Shown piece by piece: positions 51,040-59,101 of a DNA stretch of 64,000 nt. The DNA is from Desulfacinum infernum DSM 9756. Its GTDB lineage: Bacteria > Desulfobacterota > Syntrophobacteria > Syntrophobacterales > DSM-9756. A program made the position numbers and the translations under genes. The stretch is taken from positions 38,763 to 102,762 of the forward strand of contig NZ_FQVB01000015.1 of NCBI RefSeq assembly GCF_900129305.1, given 5' to 3'. Position 1 is the stretch's first letter, and each line of letters begins with the position of its first letter. The notes beneath the pieces were generated by a model. The model was not told where the DNA came from and ran no database searches. It worked only from the letters and a program-made list of their open reading frames with translations.

Positions 51040-51887
51040 GAAACCCTCTCCACATTAGCGCTTTTGGAACCATTAAAGAAACCGGCCAGGCGGGCCAGGT
51101 CCTCCAGTCCGCCCACACTCGTCGCCTGGCCTGGTTCGCCTCGATAATGCCCAACAGTGCGCGCTTCGATCTTGGTGAACTCAAAACGCACTTGGCCGTA
51201 CCCGCGCGACCCGTGTCCGCCCAGGGCATCGTCCTGGAGCAAGGACAGGGCCAACTGGAGGTTGCGCAGATCTTCACTCAGGGTTTCCATATCCTCCACA
51301 TCGTAAACCAGGGAAAAATCAAACTTGGTGCCTCGGGGCACCCGTTCCAGGTTCCTGGGGTTCGCAGCGGAGGTCACCCGATCAATGCCGTTTTCGAACT
51401 TCCATTCGGTGAAAAGAAGCCCCGTGTCGATGCTTTCCAGCTCCTTGCGGCTTTGGGAGGACAGCCGCAAATCCCGCACCTTGAGGCGGGCCGGAAAGTT
51501 TCCGCCTTCCCCCGCCGCCGTGGACCCGAAAAGGCGGCACACAGGGCACTGTAGCGCCCCGGGATAGGTCAACTCGGCGTTGTAATTCTTGTTCCGGTTT
51601 TTCCCCGGCTCCCAGTCGTTGCATTCGTGGCGGCTGATGCCGCTGCCGCCGTCCCGATTGGGCAAAAGCTCGGGATGGGCCTTTTCCAGGAGTGCCCGGA
51701 GCTTCCCCTTCAGGGAGCTGCCCGGCACGTAGGGCTCGGACGTGATGGGATCGCGCACCACGGGACTGTCCAAGGATCCGATCTCCAGGTTTTCCTTGGA
51801 AGCTCCGATGTGGAGTCCGCTCAGGCATTCCATGACCCCTTCCAAAGCGATCTTCCCCAAGAGCTTCCGGTAAGTCTTCGGTGCCAT
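51036..51887 (-). CDS. csm3: Csm3, type III-A backbone subunit and target RNase
   Basis: 283 residues. It contains GLHIGASKENLEIGSLDSPV, with the Asp of the LDSPV block at the position used for target RNA cleavage in Csm3. PYVPGSSLKGKLRALLE and a cysteine pair around a zinc-like region (CPVCRLFGS) follow. GGHGSRGYGQVRFE is the C-terminal glycine loop. Multiple copies form the crRNA-bound backbone. Confidence 0.92.
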   Translation of the reverse strand: MAPKTYRKLLGKIALEGVMECLSGLHIGASKENLEIGSLDSPVVRDPITSEPYVPGSSLKGKLRALLEKAHPELLPNRDGGSGISRHECNDWEPGKNRNKNYNAELTYPGALQCPVCRLFGSTAAGEGGNFPARLKVRDLRLSSQSRKELESIDTGLLFTEWKFENGIDRVTSAANPRNLERVPRGTKFDFSLVYDVEDMETLSEDLRNLQLALSLLQDDALGGHGSRGYGQVRFEFTKIEARTVGHYRGEPGQATSVGGLEDLARLAGFFNGSKSANVERVS

Positions 51888-51902
51888 GGTTGTGTCCTCC
51901 TT

Positions 51903-52307
51903 CTAATCCCTTCCGCCGTGGAAGCGGTGGTAGGCGATGATGCTTTCCATGAACCTTAGAAACTTCGTGAAGTTCTCCTGGGTTTGGGCCGCCGATTTCA
52001 CGGCAGCATCCAGGATTTCCGCCAGTTCCTTTACGTCCTCATGCCTCCCGGCGGCATAGGCGAGCTTGGGCCGAAGCAGGATGATCTGATCTTTTACTTT
52101 TTCGAACGGCAGATTGTTTTTCAGCTCCGCCTCCACCTTCCGCGTCCCGTCGAGAAATCGCCGGATCTGATTCGTTTTGACCTTTCGGGAGATGGCGGCA
52201 CCGACGGCATCGGCGATTTCCACCAGCCGCTCCATACTGAGCTTCTTAAGATCGCTCAGCTCTCCCTTGAACCGGCCAATGCCCTCATTTTGCCTTCCTC
52301 CGTTCAT
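51903..52307 (-). CDS. csm2: Csm2, small subunit (Cas11)
   Basis: 134 residues from ATG 52307, overlapping the cas10 stop as ATGA. It is all-helical, and the C-terminal half (AKLAYAAGRHEDVKELAEILDAAVKSA, then FTKFLRFMESIIAYHRFHGGRD) is the family pattern for Csm2. It forms the inner filament contacting target RNA. Confidence 0.88.
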   Translation of the reverse strand: MNGGRQNEGIGRFKGELSDLKKLSMERLVEIADAVGAAISRKVKTNQIRRFLDGTRKVEAELKNNLPFEKVKDQIILLRPKLAYAAGRHEDVKELAEILDAAVKSAAQTQENFTKFLRFMESIIAYHRFHGGRD

Positions 52308-54829
52308 GGTTTCGACCCTCCTTCGCGCATCATCATCAAAAGGATGAGGAGCGCCGCTTCCACGTGACGCCACCCATCGGCCTTGCTGGAAAAGATGTAA
52401 TGCTTCAGTGCACCCCAATGTTCTTCCAGCGAGCCGTCCACCTTCGTTCTACCAAACAAATAAGCCAATTTAGGCAACAGCCACACGCCGTCTTGCCGCT
52501 GACGTCTCACCAGCTGCAGCAGCTTGTAATAGAAACCTTTGGAAAGGCCATGCGGCCGGGTCTTCAGGGACCTTCCATCAACATCCACGAACGGCTCCAG
52601 ATGCTTCAGAGCCTCCAGAACCTTCGCCACATCGGGCTTCTTCGAGTCCTTCCAGGGAAAGACATGGCGACCCAACAAGGTGAAGGACTGCCTTCCAGCG
52701 ATGGTTTTGGCCCCTTCCCGGCGCTCTCGCTTGGCCAAGCGTTCCGCCTCGCCCGCCGCGTCCGCCAGGCGGTAAACCGGCTCATGGGGGCTTCCCACGG
52801 CCATCCCCGCAGAAATCGTGATGAAAGGATTGGCCGTGAACGCGGCGAAAGCCTTCTGGATATCCAGGGCCGCTTCCAAGGTGTCCAACCAATGGCCGAT
52901 AAGAAAGAGATCGTCGCCGCCCGAATAGACCACGGTGGTGAGCCTCGGGCCGGCAGGGCGTCCGGCCAGCAATGTTTTTTCAGGATAGCCTTCCGCGCCT
53001 TCCAGAATGCCGTTGATGTGGTATTTGAAAAAAAGGCTGAGCTGCCGGGACAAGGAAGCCGTCAGAGAAAAGGTGCGTTCCCCCGGCGGAAGCGAGAGGG
53101 AGAAGATCCTTCCCAGTCGGTCCACGTCCATCCGAACCACACCGATGCGGCCCATGCCGAAACCCCTTTCAGCCATGGATTCCAGGTCCCGGGGCGCGTC
53201 TTCCGGCGGGAGGTAGACCCCGGCAAAAAGAGGACGGCTTCCGGGATGTTGGAAATGGGATAGATCCCAATCGTTCAGATGAAATACGGCATCTGCGGCC
53301 CGATTCAATTCCTCGTGTTTGCGGCCGAAGTAACCGGCTGCCGGCTGATAAAAACGGTCTTCAATGCGGATGTAACGGTTTCGGGGAATTGCCTCCGGCT
53401 CCCGGTCCCATCGGTAAATGACCGGCAAGTGCCCTTTTCGAGCAGCCTGTTGGAGGAGATCTCCCAGGTAGTACTGGTCGCGGCATGGCTCACAGACCGT
53501 AATGGCCGTTTCCCTGATGGCCAAAATCTCCAAGGCCCGGTCTTCGCGGCCGCACACCTGGCACTTGTCGGTATAACAGTCGGGGTGGGGATCCTGAGGC
53601 TCACCCAATAGCTCCGCAAGGAAATTTTCTCCCTTCCTTTTCTTGGCTTCCTCCAGAGCCCCGGACAGACGCTGCCAAGGTTCCGTCACGTCCTTCAGGT
53701 CCGCCTTCCGAAACGGAACCCAGCAGAGAAATAATTCCAGGGCACCGTTGAAATCATGGAAAAGATACCGATTCAGGCGCCCTTTCACCTCTCGGAGGGC
53801 CTCTTCGGTTTTCCGGGTATTGGCGGCCACCAGGTAGAAATGGCCTCCGCCCGTGAAAATCACGTTGCAGCGGAAAAGCCCCAGAGATTCCAGGACAGTG
53901 TCCACCGCGTGCTCCAGGAACAGCTCCAGGAAGAAAGACCGGCCCTTAAGGGACTTCAAAGCGCCCTTGGCCGAGATGGTGTAGAGAAAACGCTGGACAC
54001 CGGAAAGATCGCCTCCCACCAATAGGAAAGGAGACTCGGCGTCTTCTCCCCACGTCGCAGCCCCGGCGATTTCCTCTTTCAGCGGACGGCGGCTCCACTC
54101 GTCGCCGTATTTTTCCCAGCAAAAGTCGGCCAGGCACAGGGTGAAGGCGGCCGTGGTCTTCAGATGGTCGAAAAGAGAAACATCGGGGTGTTTCCGATAG
54201 GTTTCCTTGTCGTCGGTTCCTCGCACCCGGAGGGTCATGGAGGGGACGGTGCCGGTATATTTCTCCAAAAGATGCATCACCGAGTCCACGTTGTGGTGAT
54301 TCCCGCAGGCTTTGAGAGCTTGGAACTCCAGCTCGAATCCCTGCCAGAGCGCGCCGTAGGCGTCCGATGGATTTTGCCCTTCCTCGGCTTTTGGAGGCTG
54401 CCAACCCAAGCGGGGCCCGATGCGACGAGGGAGCTCCCAAAAAGCCGGCGGCGGGAGCGCATGCGGATCGTCCTCATGGGGATTTCGCACGCGCGAAAAA
54501 ACCGAAGCCAAAGGTACGTCCCGCTGCCAGACGGCGGAAACGTCCTTTTTGTTGTCATATGTGGTACGCCGCTCGGACGCGGAACAGTTATCCGCCTCAT
54601 AAAGGACCAGGAAATCATTCACCTCCCACACGTGCTCATCGGAGGCGTGGTGGTTCTTGGCCCCAAGCGCCACCAGGTTTTCTCCGTAATGGCCCTGAAG
54701 CCATCGGTAGCCGATCTCTCCATGGGTTTTCCCTCGATCTTCGGATCGTTCGGCACGCTGCTTGAATTTTCCCAGATCGTGAAAGAGCCCCGCCAAGCAC
54801 AAGGATCGTCGCTTTTCATGGGAAAGCAT
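52304..54829 (-). CDS. cas10: Cas10 (Csm1), type III-A, with HD and GGDD
   Basis: 841 residues. The N-terminal HD nuclease motif is intact (AGLFHDLGKF, H17-D18), as is a zinc site CYTDKCQVCGRED with CEPCRDQY near residues 410-450. The second palm domain carries VYSGGDDLFLIGHW near residue 630, the cyclic-oligoadenylate synthase motif. It should therefore both cut single-stranded DNA and make cA messengers when the complex binds target RNA. The gene starts 3 bp after the cas6 stop and overlaps csm2. Confidence 0.93.
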   Translation of the reverse strand: MLSHEKRRSLCLAGLFHDLGKFKQRAERSEDRGKTHGEIGYRWLQGHYGENLVALGAKNHHASDEHVWEVNDFLVLYEADNCSASERRTTYDNKKDVSAVWQRDVPLASVFSRVRNPHEDDPHALPPPAFWELPRRIGPRLGWQPPKAEEGQNPSDAYGALWQGFELEFQALKACGNHHNVDSVMHLLEKYTGTVPSMTLRVRGTDDKETYRKHPDVSLFDHLKTTAAFTLCLADFCWEKYGDEWSRRPLKEEIAGAATWGEDAESPFLLVGGDLSGVQRFLYTISAKGALKSLKGRSFFLELFLEHAVDTVLESLGLFRCNVIFTGGGHFYLVAANTRKTEEALREVKGRLNRYLFHDFNGALELFLCWVPFRKADLKDVTEPWQRLSGALEEAKKRKGENFLAELLGEPQDPHPDCYTDKCQVCGREDRALEILAIRETAITVCEPCRDQYYLGDLLQQAARKGHLPVIYRWDREPEAIPRNRYIRIEDRFYQPAAGYFGRKHEELNRAADAVFHLNDWDLSHFQHPGSRPLFAGVYLPPEDAPRDLESMAERGFGMGRIGVVRMDVDRLGRIFSLSLPPGERTFSLTASLSRQLSLFFKYHINGILEGAEGYPEKTLLAGRPAGPRLTTVVYSGGDDLFLIGHWLDTLEAALDIQKAFAAFTANPFITISAGMAVGSPHEPVYRLADAAGEAERLAKRERREGAKTIAGRQSFTLLGRHVFPWKDSKKPDVAKVLEALKHLEPFVDVDGRSLKTRPHGLSKGFYYKLLQLVRRQRQDGVWLLPKLAYLFGRTKVDGSLEEHWGALKHYIFSSKADGWRHVEAALLILLMMMREGGSKP

Positions 54830-54832
54830 GGA

Positions 54833-55810
54833 TCATTCTCCCTCGGTAGTTTGGGCCACCTCATATCGGCCGAGGCCGAAGCTGGTGCCTTTGCCCACGT
54901 TGACCCACCGACCAGCGCTGAGATAAGGCTCAAATTCCAGCAGGTCTCCAGCGTAGACCACCTCGCCCACGAGACCTCCCAGGCGCATCTTTCGGCGCTG
55001 CCGGTGCGAATACCGTTCCCAGTCGAACCAACGGGTGCGGTTTTCCACGATGGCCACCGAGCGGGCTTTATCCAAAAGCTCCCGGAAAGGCAGTGAATCG
55101 CCGGTTTCCCCTTCGCCGTGAAACCGCTGGAGATTTTCCAAGCGGTTCAGCAGCCTGGAAAAGAAAACGGGGAATTCCGGCACGCGCACAGGTTCGCCTT
55201 GCGAGACCAAACGAACGGGCGTGAGAAAGCGTAAAGAGAAAGCGTTGCCCTGTGACGCGCCACCCTGCCCGTTTCCGGCCGTCAGAGGGAGTCGCTTTTC
55301 CGGAAGACGCAAGACGCCTTCGGCGTAAACCTCCTCCCATGGATCACCGGATCCGTCCAAGGAAACCACACGCTCCAGGTCGAAAGTTCCGCGACCTTTT
55401 CCGATTCCTATCTCCCCCATTCGCTGAACAGCCATGATCAGATAAGGGATCCATTGCATCGCCCGTCCGATGACCGTCATGCCGAACGACCACAGTGCAC
55501 CGGGTTCAAGCGTCACGGGGCCGTCCATATTGATCTGGAGGACAAAGGGATGGGGAGCATTGCGGTAGCGGAGATCCAGAGGCGACTCTCCGACAAGGGG
55601 TGTTTCAAAAAGGTAAACATACAGGCACGAAGAGCGCAGAACACATTCCTGGCAGGGCCGTCGCCGTGCGGCGCAGCAACTGTGCTTGAGCGCCATGCCG
55701 AGCGCACCCCTGAGCGTGCTCCCTTTGTAGGAGGGAAGCTCCACGCGAGACCTGGCCCGGATGTCCACCCGGAGGCGCACGCAGTGAAATCGGTCCAAGA
55801 GGGTCTTCAT
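54833..55810 (-). CDS. cas6: Cas6 crRNA endoribonuclease
   Basis: 325 residues from ATG 55810 with GGGGAGA upstream; the longer in-frame start at 55924 would remove the promoter. The sequence follows the Cas6 subfamily with a C-terminal RAMP domain: LPSYKGSTLRGALGMAL near residue 28, a cysteine set CCAARRRPCQECVLRSSC near residue 45-60, IGKGRGTFDLERV near residue 160, and VGKGTSFGLGRYEV at the C-terminus (glycine loop). It should cut the repeat to leave the 8-nt ATTGAGAC handle. It is the only cas6 in the window, so it probably serves both complexes. Confidence 0.85.
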   Translation of the reverse strand: MKTLLDRFHCVRLRVDIRARSRVELPSYKGSTLRGALGMALKHSCCAARRRPCQECVLRSSCLYVYLFETPLVGESPLDLRYRNAPHPFVLQINMDGPVTLEPGALWSFGMTVIGRAMQWIPYLIMAVQRMGEIGIGKGRGTFDLERVVSLDGSGDPWEEVYAEGVLRLPEKRLPLTAGNGQGGASQGNAFSLRFLTPVRLVSQGEPVRVPEFPVFFSRLLNRLENLQRFHGEGETGDSLPFRELLDKARSVAIVENRTRWFDWERYSHRQRRKMRLGGLVGEVVYAGDLLEFEPYLSAGRWVNVGKGTSFGLGRYEVAQTTEGE

Positions 55811-55914
55811 CTTTTGTCTCCCCGGAAGTCGATCAGGCCCGTTCTGGGCTTTGCCCACCTTTACGGCATGGTTCGGGGGATTTTCAAAGAAATGAACCGA
55901 AAGATATTGTGCTT

Positions 55915-55943
55915 TATTTCGCATACAAAAACTGTATTGTCAA
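55915..55943 (-). promoter_or_regulatory. Putative promoter of the cas6-csm operon, with palindrome in the spacer
   Basis: On the minus strand TTGACA (55938-55943), a 17-bp spacer and GAAATA (55915-55920). The spacer contains ATACAGTTTTTGTAT, an inverted repeat with 5-bp arms that could be an operator. Confidence 0.5.
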
Positions 55944-56097
55944 GGAACGGCCGAACCGGAAAGAAGACCATATCCTATTGAAATAATCGAGTTTAACGAT
56001 CTGGACACCCCCCGGACCCTTGGGTATAGACGCACTTGAACGACCGAAGCGGAGCCGACAAAAATCGCCCGGCCCACATCCTTAGAGGAGGTTTTTC

Positions 56098-57279
56098 ATG
56101 AACATTCTGCCCGGCACCCTGGTCTGCACCGTGGGAACCAGTCTCTTCTATCCCAACCTGGAAAGGCTCGATCCGGACTTGACGGAGATGACAGGCGGGG
56201 CCCGGTCCGCGGCGTTCAGAAAGTGCAAAGAGCATTATATCCAAAAGGACTGGCCCGCCCTGGGTCGCGCCCTGATCCGCATCCCGCCCGACCACAGGCT
56301 CTGCGGGGCCGAGATCAATTCCATCGAAGCCATGGTGCGAAAGGGCTTCCTGGGTGAAGACCGGGTGCGCCTGATCCTGCTCATATCAGACACCGAAGAG
56401 GGAAAGGCCATGGGGCGGGTGCTGGAGGCCTACTTTCTAGATCCGGACTGTCCCGTGCGTTTCCAGTACGTCAGCAGCCGCGTCGTGGCCGGCCTTCAAG
56501 ATGCCGAGCCCCTTCGGTTCCGTCGAGAAGGCCTCGGCAACCTGGTCCGGGCGTTGGGCGAGGAGCTTCGAAAATGGGGGGCTTCCTCCATGGCCGTCAA
56601 CGCCACCGGCGGTTACAAGGCACAAATCGCCCTGGCCGTGGCCTTCGGCCAGGCCGCTGGCTGTCCCGTCTACTACAAGCACGAAAAATTCGACCAGGTG
56701 ATCCGGTTTCCCCAGGTGCCCTTCGCGCTGGATCTCGGCCTGGTGAACGACCATGCGGAACTATGGGCCGACCTGGCGGAACCCGACGCCGCCGTCCCCT
56801 ATGAGGACCTCCTACGGGCGCTGGGGGCCGGATCCCCGCAGATGGAAGCCATGGAACCCTTGCTGGAGATCGAGGCGGTGGACGCGGAACGGCTCGCCGC
56901 CCTCTCCGCTCTGGGCTTGGTCTACTGGGAGGCCTATCTTTCTCAAAACCCGGACAAGATGATCGAACCTCCCAGGACGGCCCATCGCATGGGGTGCCGG
57001 TTTCCTCAGCACCACTACCCCAAGGGATTCATCGACTACGTGCAAAAGGTCTACGAAGCCTTCCCTCACTGGATCACAGGATGCCACACCCTTCCCTACT
57101 CGGGCCAGGCAGCCCTGAACCACGGCCGGTTCCTGGAGCGGGACCGCGCCATCTGCGGCGAATATGTGGATGCCGGCGGATTCGGAGCCCGGTTCGAGGT
57201 GCGGACCACCGCCCGGAACGCCCTGCATCGGCGTTTCGTCCTTCACCAGCTCAACCACTGGAGCAAAGGGAACAATTGA
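56098..57279 (+). CDS. CARF-domain effector, APE2256 type, C-terminal domain unassigned
   Basis: 393 residues behind a strong GAGGAGG site. The CARF domain spans about 1-215: VCTVGTSLFYPNL at the start and the ligand loop AVNATGGYKAQIALAVAFG near residues 175-195. A wHTH-like linker follows. The last 90 residues (KGFIDYVQKVYEAFPHW to HRRFVLHQLNHW) form a separate domain. It lacks the usual Csx1 HEPN motif; RRFVLH nominally fits R-x4-H but lacks the usual context. A RelE-like toxin, as in Cami1, is possible, but I cannot show it. It is divergent from the cas6-csm operon and likely activated by cA messengers. Confidence 0.75.
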   Translation: MNILPGTLVCTVGTSLFYPNLERLDPDLTEMTGGARSAAFRKCKEHYIQKDWPALGRALIRIPPDHRLCGAEINSIEAMVRKGFLGEDRVRLILLISDTEEGKAMGRVLEAYFLDPDCPVRFQYVSSRVVAGLQDAEPLRFRREGLGNLVRALGEELRKWGASSMAVNATGGYKAQIALAVAFGQAAGCPVYYKHEKFDQVIRFPQVPFALDLGLVNDHAELWADLAEPDAAVPYEDLLRALGAGSPQMEAMEPLLEIEAVDAERLAALSALGLVYWEAYLSQNPDKMIEPPRTAHRMGCRFPQHHYPKGFIDYVQKVYEAFPHWITGCHTLPYSGQAALNHGRFLERDRAICGEYVDAGGFGARFEVRTTARNALHRRFVLHQLNHWSKGNN

Positions 57280-57496
57280 GGGGCAATCCCGGAATCTTCG
57301 GCTGTACCGGAAACGGCCCAACGCCCAAATCGTCATAGGTTCTTCGCCCTGGACTTTGGGCCCCGCTTCCCCCAAGAAGGATTCTCGACCACTCCCCATC
57401 CTCCCAACTCGCCACTCACGCCTTCTGAAAAAACGGCCTCCGATGCCGTGATCGCCCGTAAGAGGCTTCACAGGCAACCAGCAAGGAGGACCTGTC

Positions 57497-58924
57497 ATGG
57501 CGGAAGAACACAAAGCCGCGGTGATCGCGCACCCCGCCGCGGGAGAGACGGTAAAGAGGCATGGGGCGGCCCCTTCCCCCACCGAGGAGGAAGCCGGCTT
57601 CCTGGATCGGTTGGCGGCGCAGGCCGTAGGCGCCGACCGGCTCAAGAAAGAATTGGACCGGATCCTTTCCGAGCTGGAGGTGCTCCGGTCCGAGAACCGA
57701 TGGCAGGAGATGGTGGACCTCTTTCATCCCGTGGAGGAGCGCGTTCCGGAGCTGGAAGAGGCGGGCTTGGGCTTCGCCGTCCGAAGCGAGATCGCCTTCG
57801 CCATGGGCCATCTGGGCCGTCACGAAGAGGCCATCGGGCTGGCGCTGCGCTGCGTGGAGGAACGCCCGGACGACTTCCAGGCCCACGCGGGACTCGCCTA
57901 CGCCGCCTACGACAGCCTCTACGCGGCCAAGAACCGGCAGATTCTGCTGCACCCCGAGGAGAAGAAGGCCCGCATCGAGCTGGCCCACAAACACTTCGCC
58001 AAGGCCCAGGAACTTCGGCCCGACGGAGTCACCAACTTCTACCGCCAGGGCATGCTCTACAAGGCGATCCAGAACAAGCCGGACCGGGCTCTGCCCCTTT
58101 TCGAAACCGCCGTCCGAAACTGGGACCGTCTGGATCCGGACCAAAGAAGGGTCCGGCACCAGGAGCGAAAAAATTTCATCAAGGCGCTCTACCAGGCGGC
58201 CTCGTGCCATCAGAAGGCGGCGAGAAACGCGGAGGCCCTGCAACGGTTGGAACGCTGCATCGAGGAGGACCGGGAAAGCGGGCATCTTTCCGTCGTCCAC
58301 AAGTACTTTGCCCTGGGAAAGGTTCACTTTTCCGCCGGCCATTACGAAAAGGCCCGGCACGCCCTGGAATTCGCCGCCGCCCAGGCCGATCCGGCGGAGC
58401 ACGACTACGTTTTCGAACTCCTGGCGCGAACGGCCTTGGCCCAGGGGGCTCCCGATCGGGCGCGCCGAGCCCTGGAACGCATCCCCGGAAACCGCCGCCG
58501 TCCCTACGTGCTCTGGACCGAAGCGGATCTTCTCATCGCGGAGAGAAAAACCGTGCAGGCCCGGGCGGTGCTCAAGAAAGCGGCGGAAAAGGATCGCCGC
58601 GGCCGCCACAGGGCCCTCCTGCGCCTCGCCCGCCTGGACTTTCGCGAAAACGACTACCAGGCGTGCCTGACGCACTGCGGGGAGGCGGACCAGTTCTGCC
58701 GCACCACCTACGGGAACCCCTGCGACGAGGCGCTCTTTTGGACGGCGGCGGCGCTTCTGAGGCTGGATCGACATCAGGAGGCGTGGCGGACGGCATGCGA
58801 TCTCGAGGCGTTTCGCCCCCGCTACCCGCATCTTCTGCCGCTCAAAAAGAAGATCGCCGCGGAGCTGGCAAGGAAGAAGAACGCGCACAGGGAGCCGCGG
58901 GAATCCCCCCCAACCCCCCTTTGA
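57497..58924 (+). CDS. TPR protein preceding the CRISPR primase-polymerase
   Basis: 475 residues from ATG 57497 behind AAGGAGG. It consists almost wholly of TPR-like helical pairs from about residue 80 on (for example EIAFAMGHLGRHEEAIGLALRCVEERPDD and KYFALGKVHFSAGHYEKARHALEFA). In many CRISPR-associated primase-polymerases a TPR region is fused to the N-terminus of the polymerase; here the two are separate neighbours. A scaffold role in the adaptation complex is inferred. Confidence 0.7.
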   Translation: MAEEHKAAVIAHPAAGETVKRHGAAPSPTEEEAGFLDRLAAQAVGADRLKKELDRILSELEVLRSENRWQEMVDLFHPVEERVPELEEAGLGFAVRSEIAFAMGHLGRHEEAIGLALRCVEERPDDFQAHAGLAYAAYDSLYAAKNRQILLHPEEKKARIELAHKHFAKAQELRPDGVTNFYRQGMLYKAIQNKPDRALPLFETAVRNWDRLDPDQRRVRHQERKNFIKALYQAASCHQKAARNAEALQRLERCIEEDRESGHLSVVHKYFALGKVHFSAGHYEKARHALEFAAAQADPAEHDYVFELLARTALAQGAPDRARRALERIPGNRRRPYVLWTEADLLIAERKTVQARAVLKKAAEKDRRGRHRALLRLARLDFRENDYQACLTHCGEADQFCRTTYGNPCDEALFWTAAALLRLDRHQEAWRTACDLEAFRPRYPHLLPLKKKIAAELARKKNAHREPRESPPTPL

Positions 58925-59006
58925 AAAAGGGGGAGGGATCCCGCCCGGCCCCCCTTTGAAAAGAGGGGGGAGGAATCCCCCGGCGCCACTTTGACAAAGG
59001 GGGGAG
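58901..59006 (+). repeat. Three tandem units of an intergenic palindromic repeat
   Basis: Three units of about 34-37 bp, each with GAATCCC/GGATCCC, then a C-run, CTTTGAAAA (or CTTTGACAA) and GGGGGAG. The first overlaps the end of the TPR gene. A related single unit lies at 10103-10142 on the other strand. Confidence 0.7.
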
Positions 59007-59101
59007 CGTCGAGGCCGTCTTGTGGGAAAGGGGGAGATTCCCCGCCGGGCGACCGGCACCCCCCACAACGGCCAACGGATCACGCATTACGGATCACGGT
59101 C

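Noticed and set aside
56980..57279. Calling the C-terminal domain of the APE2256-type protein HEPN or RelE outright
   Set aside because: RRFVLH fits R-x4-H only nominally and no RelE core motif is clear; left unassigned.
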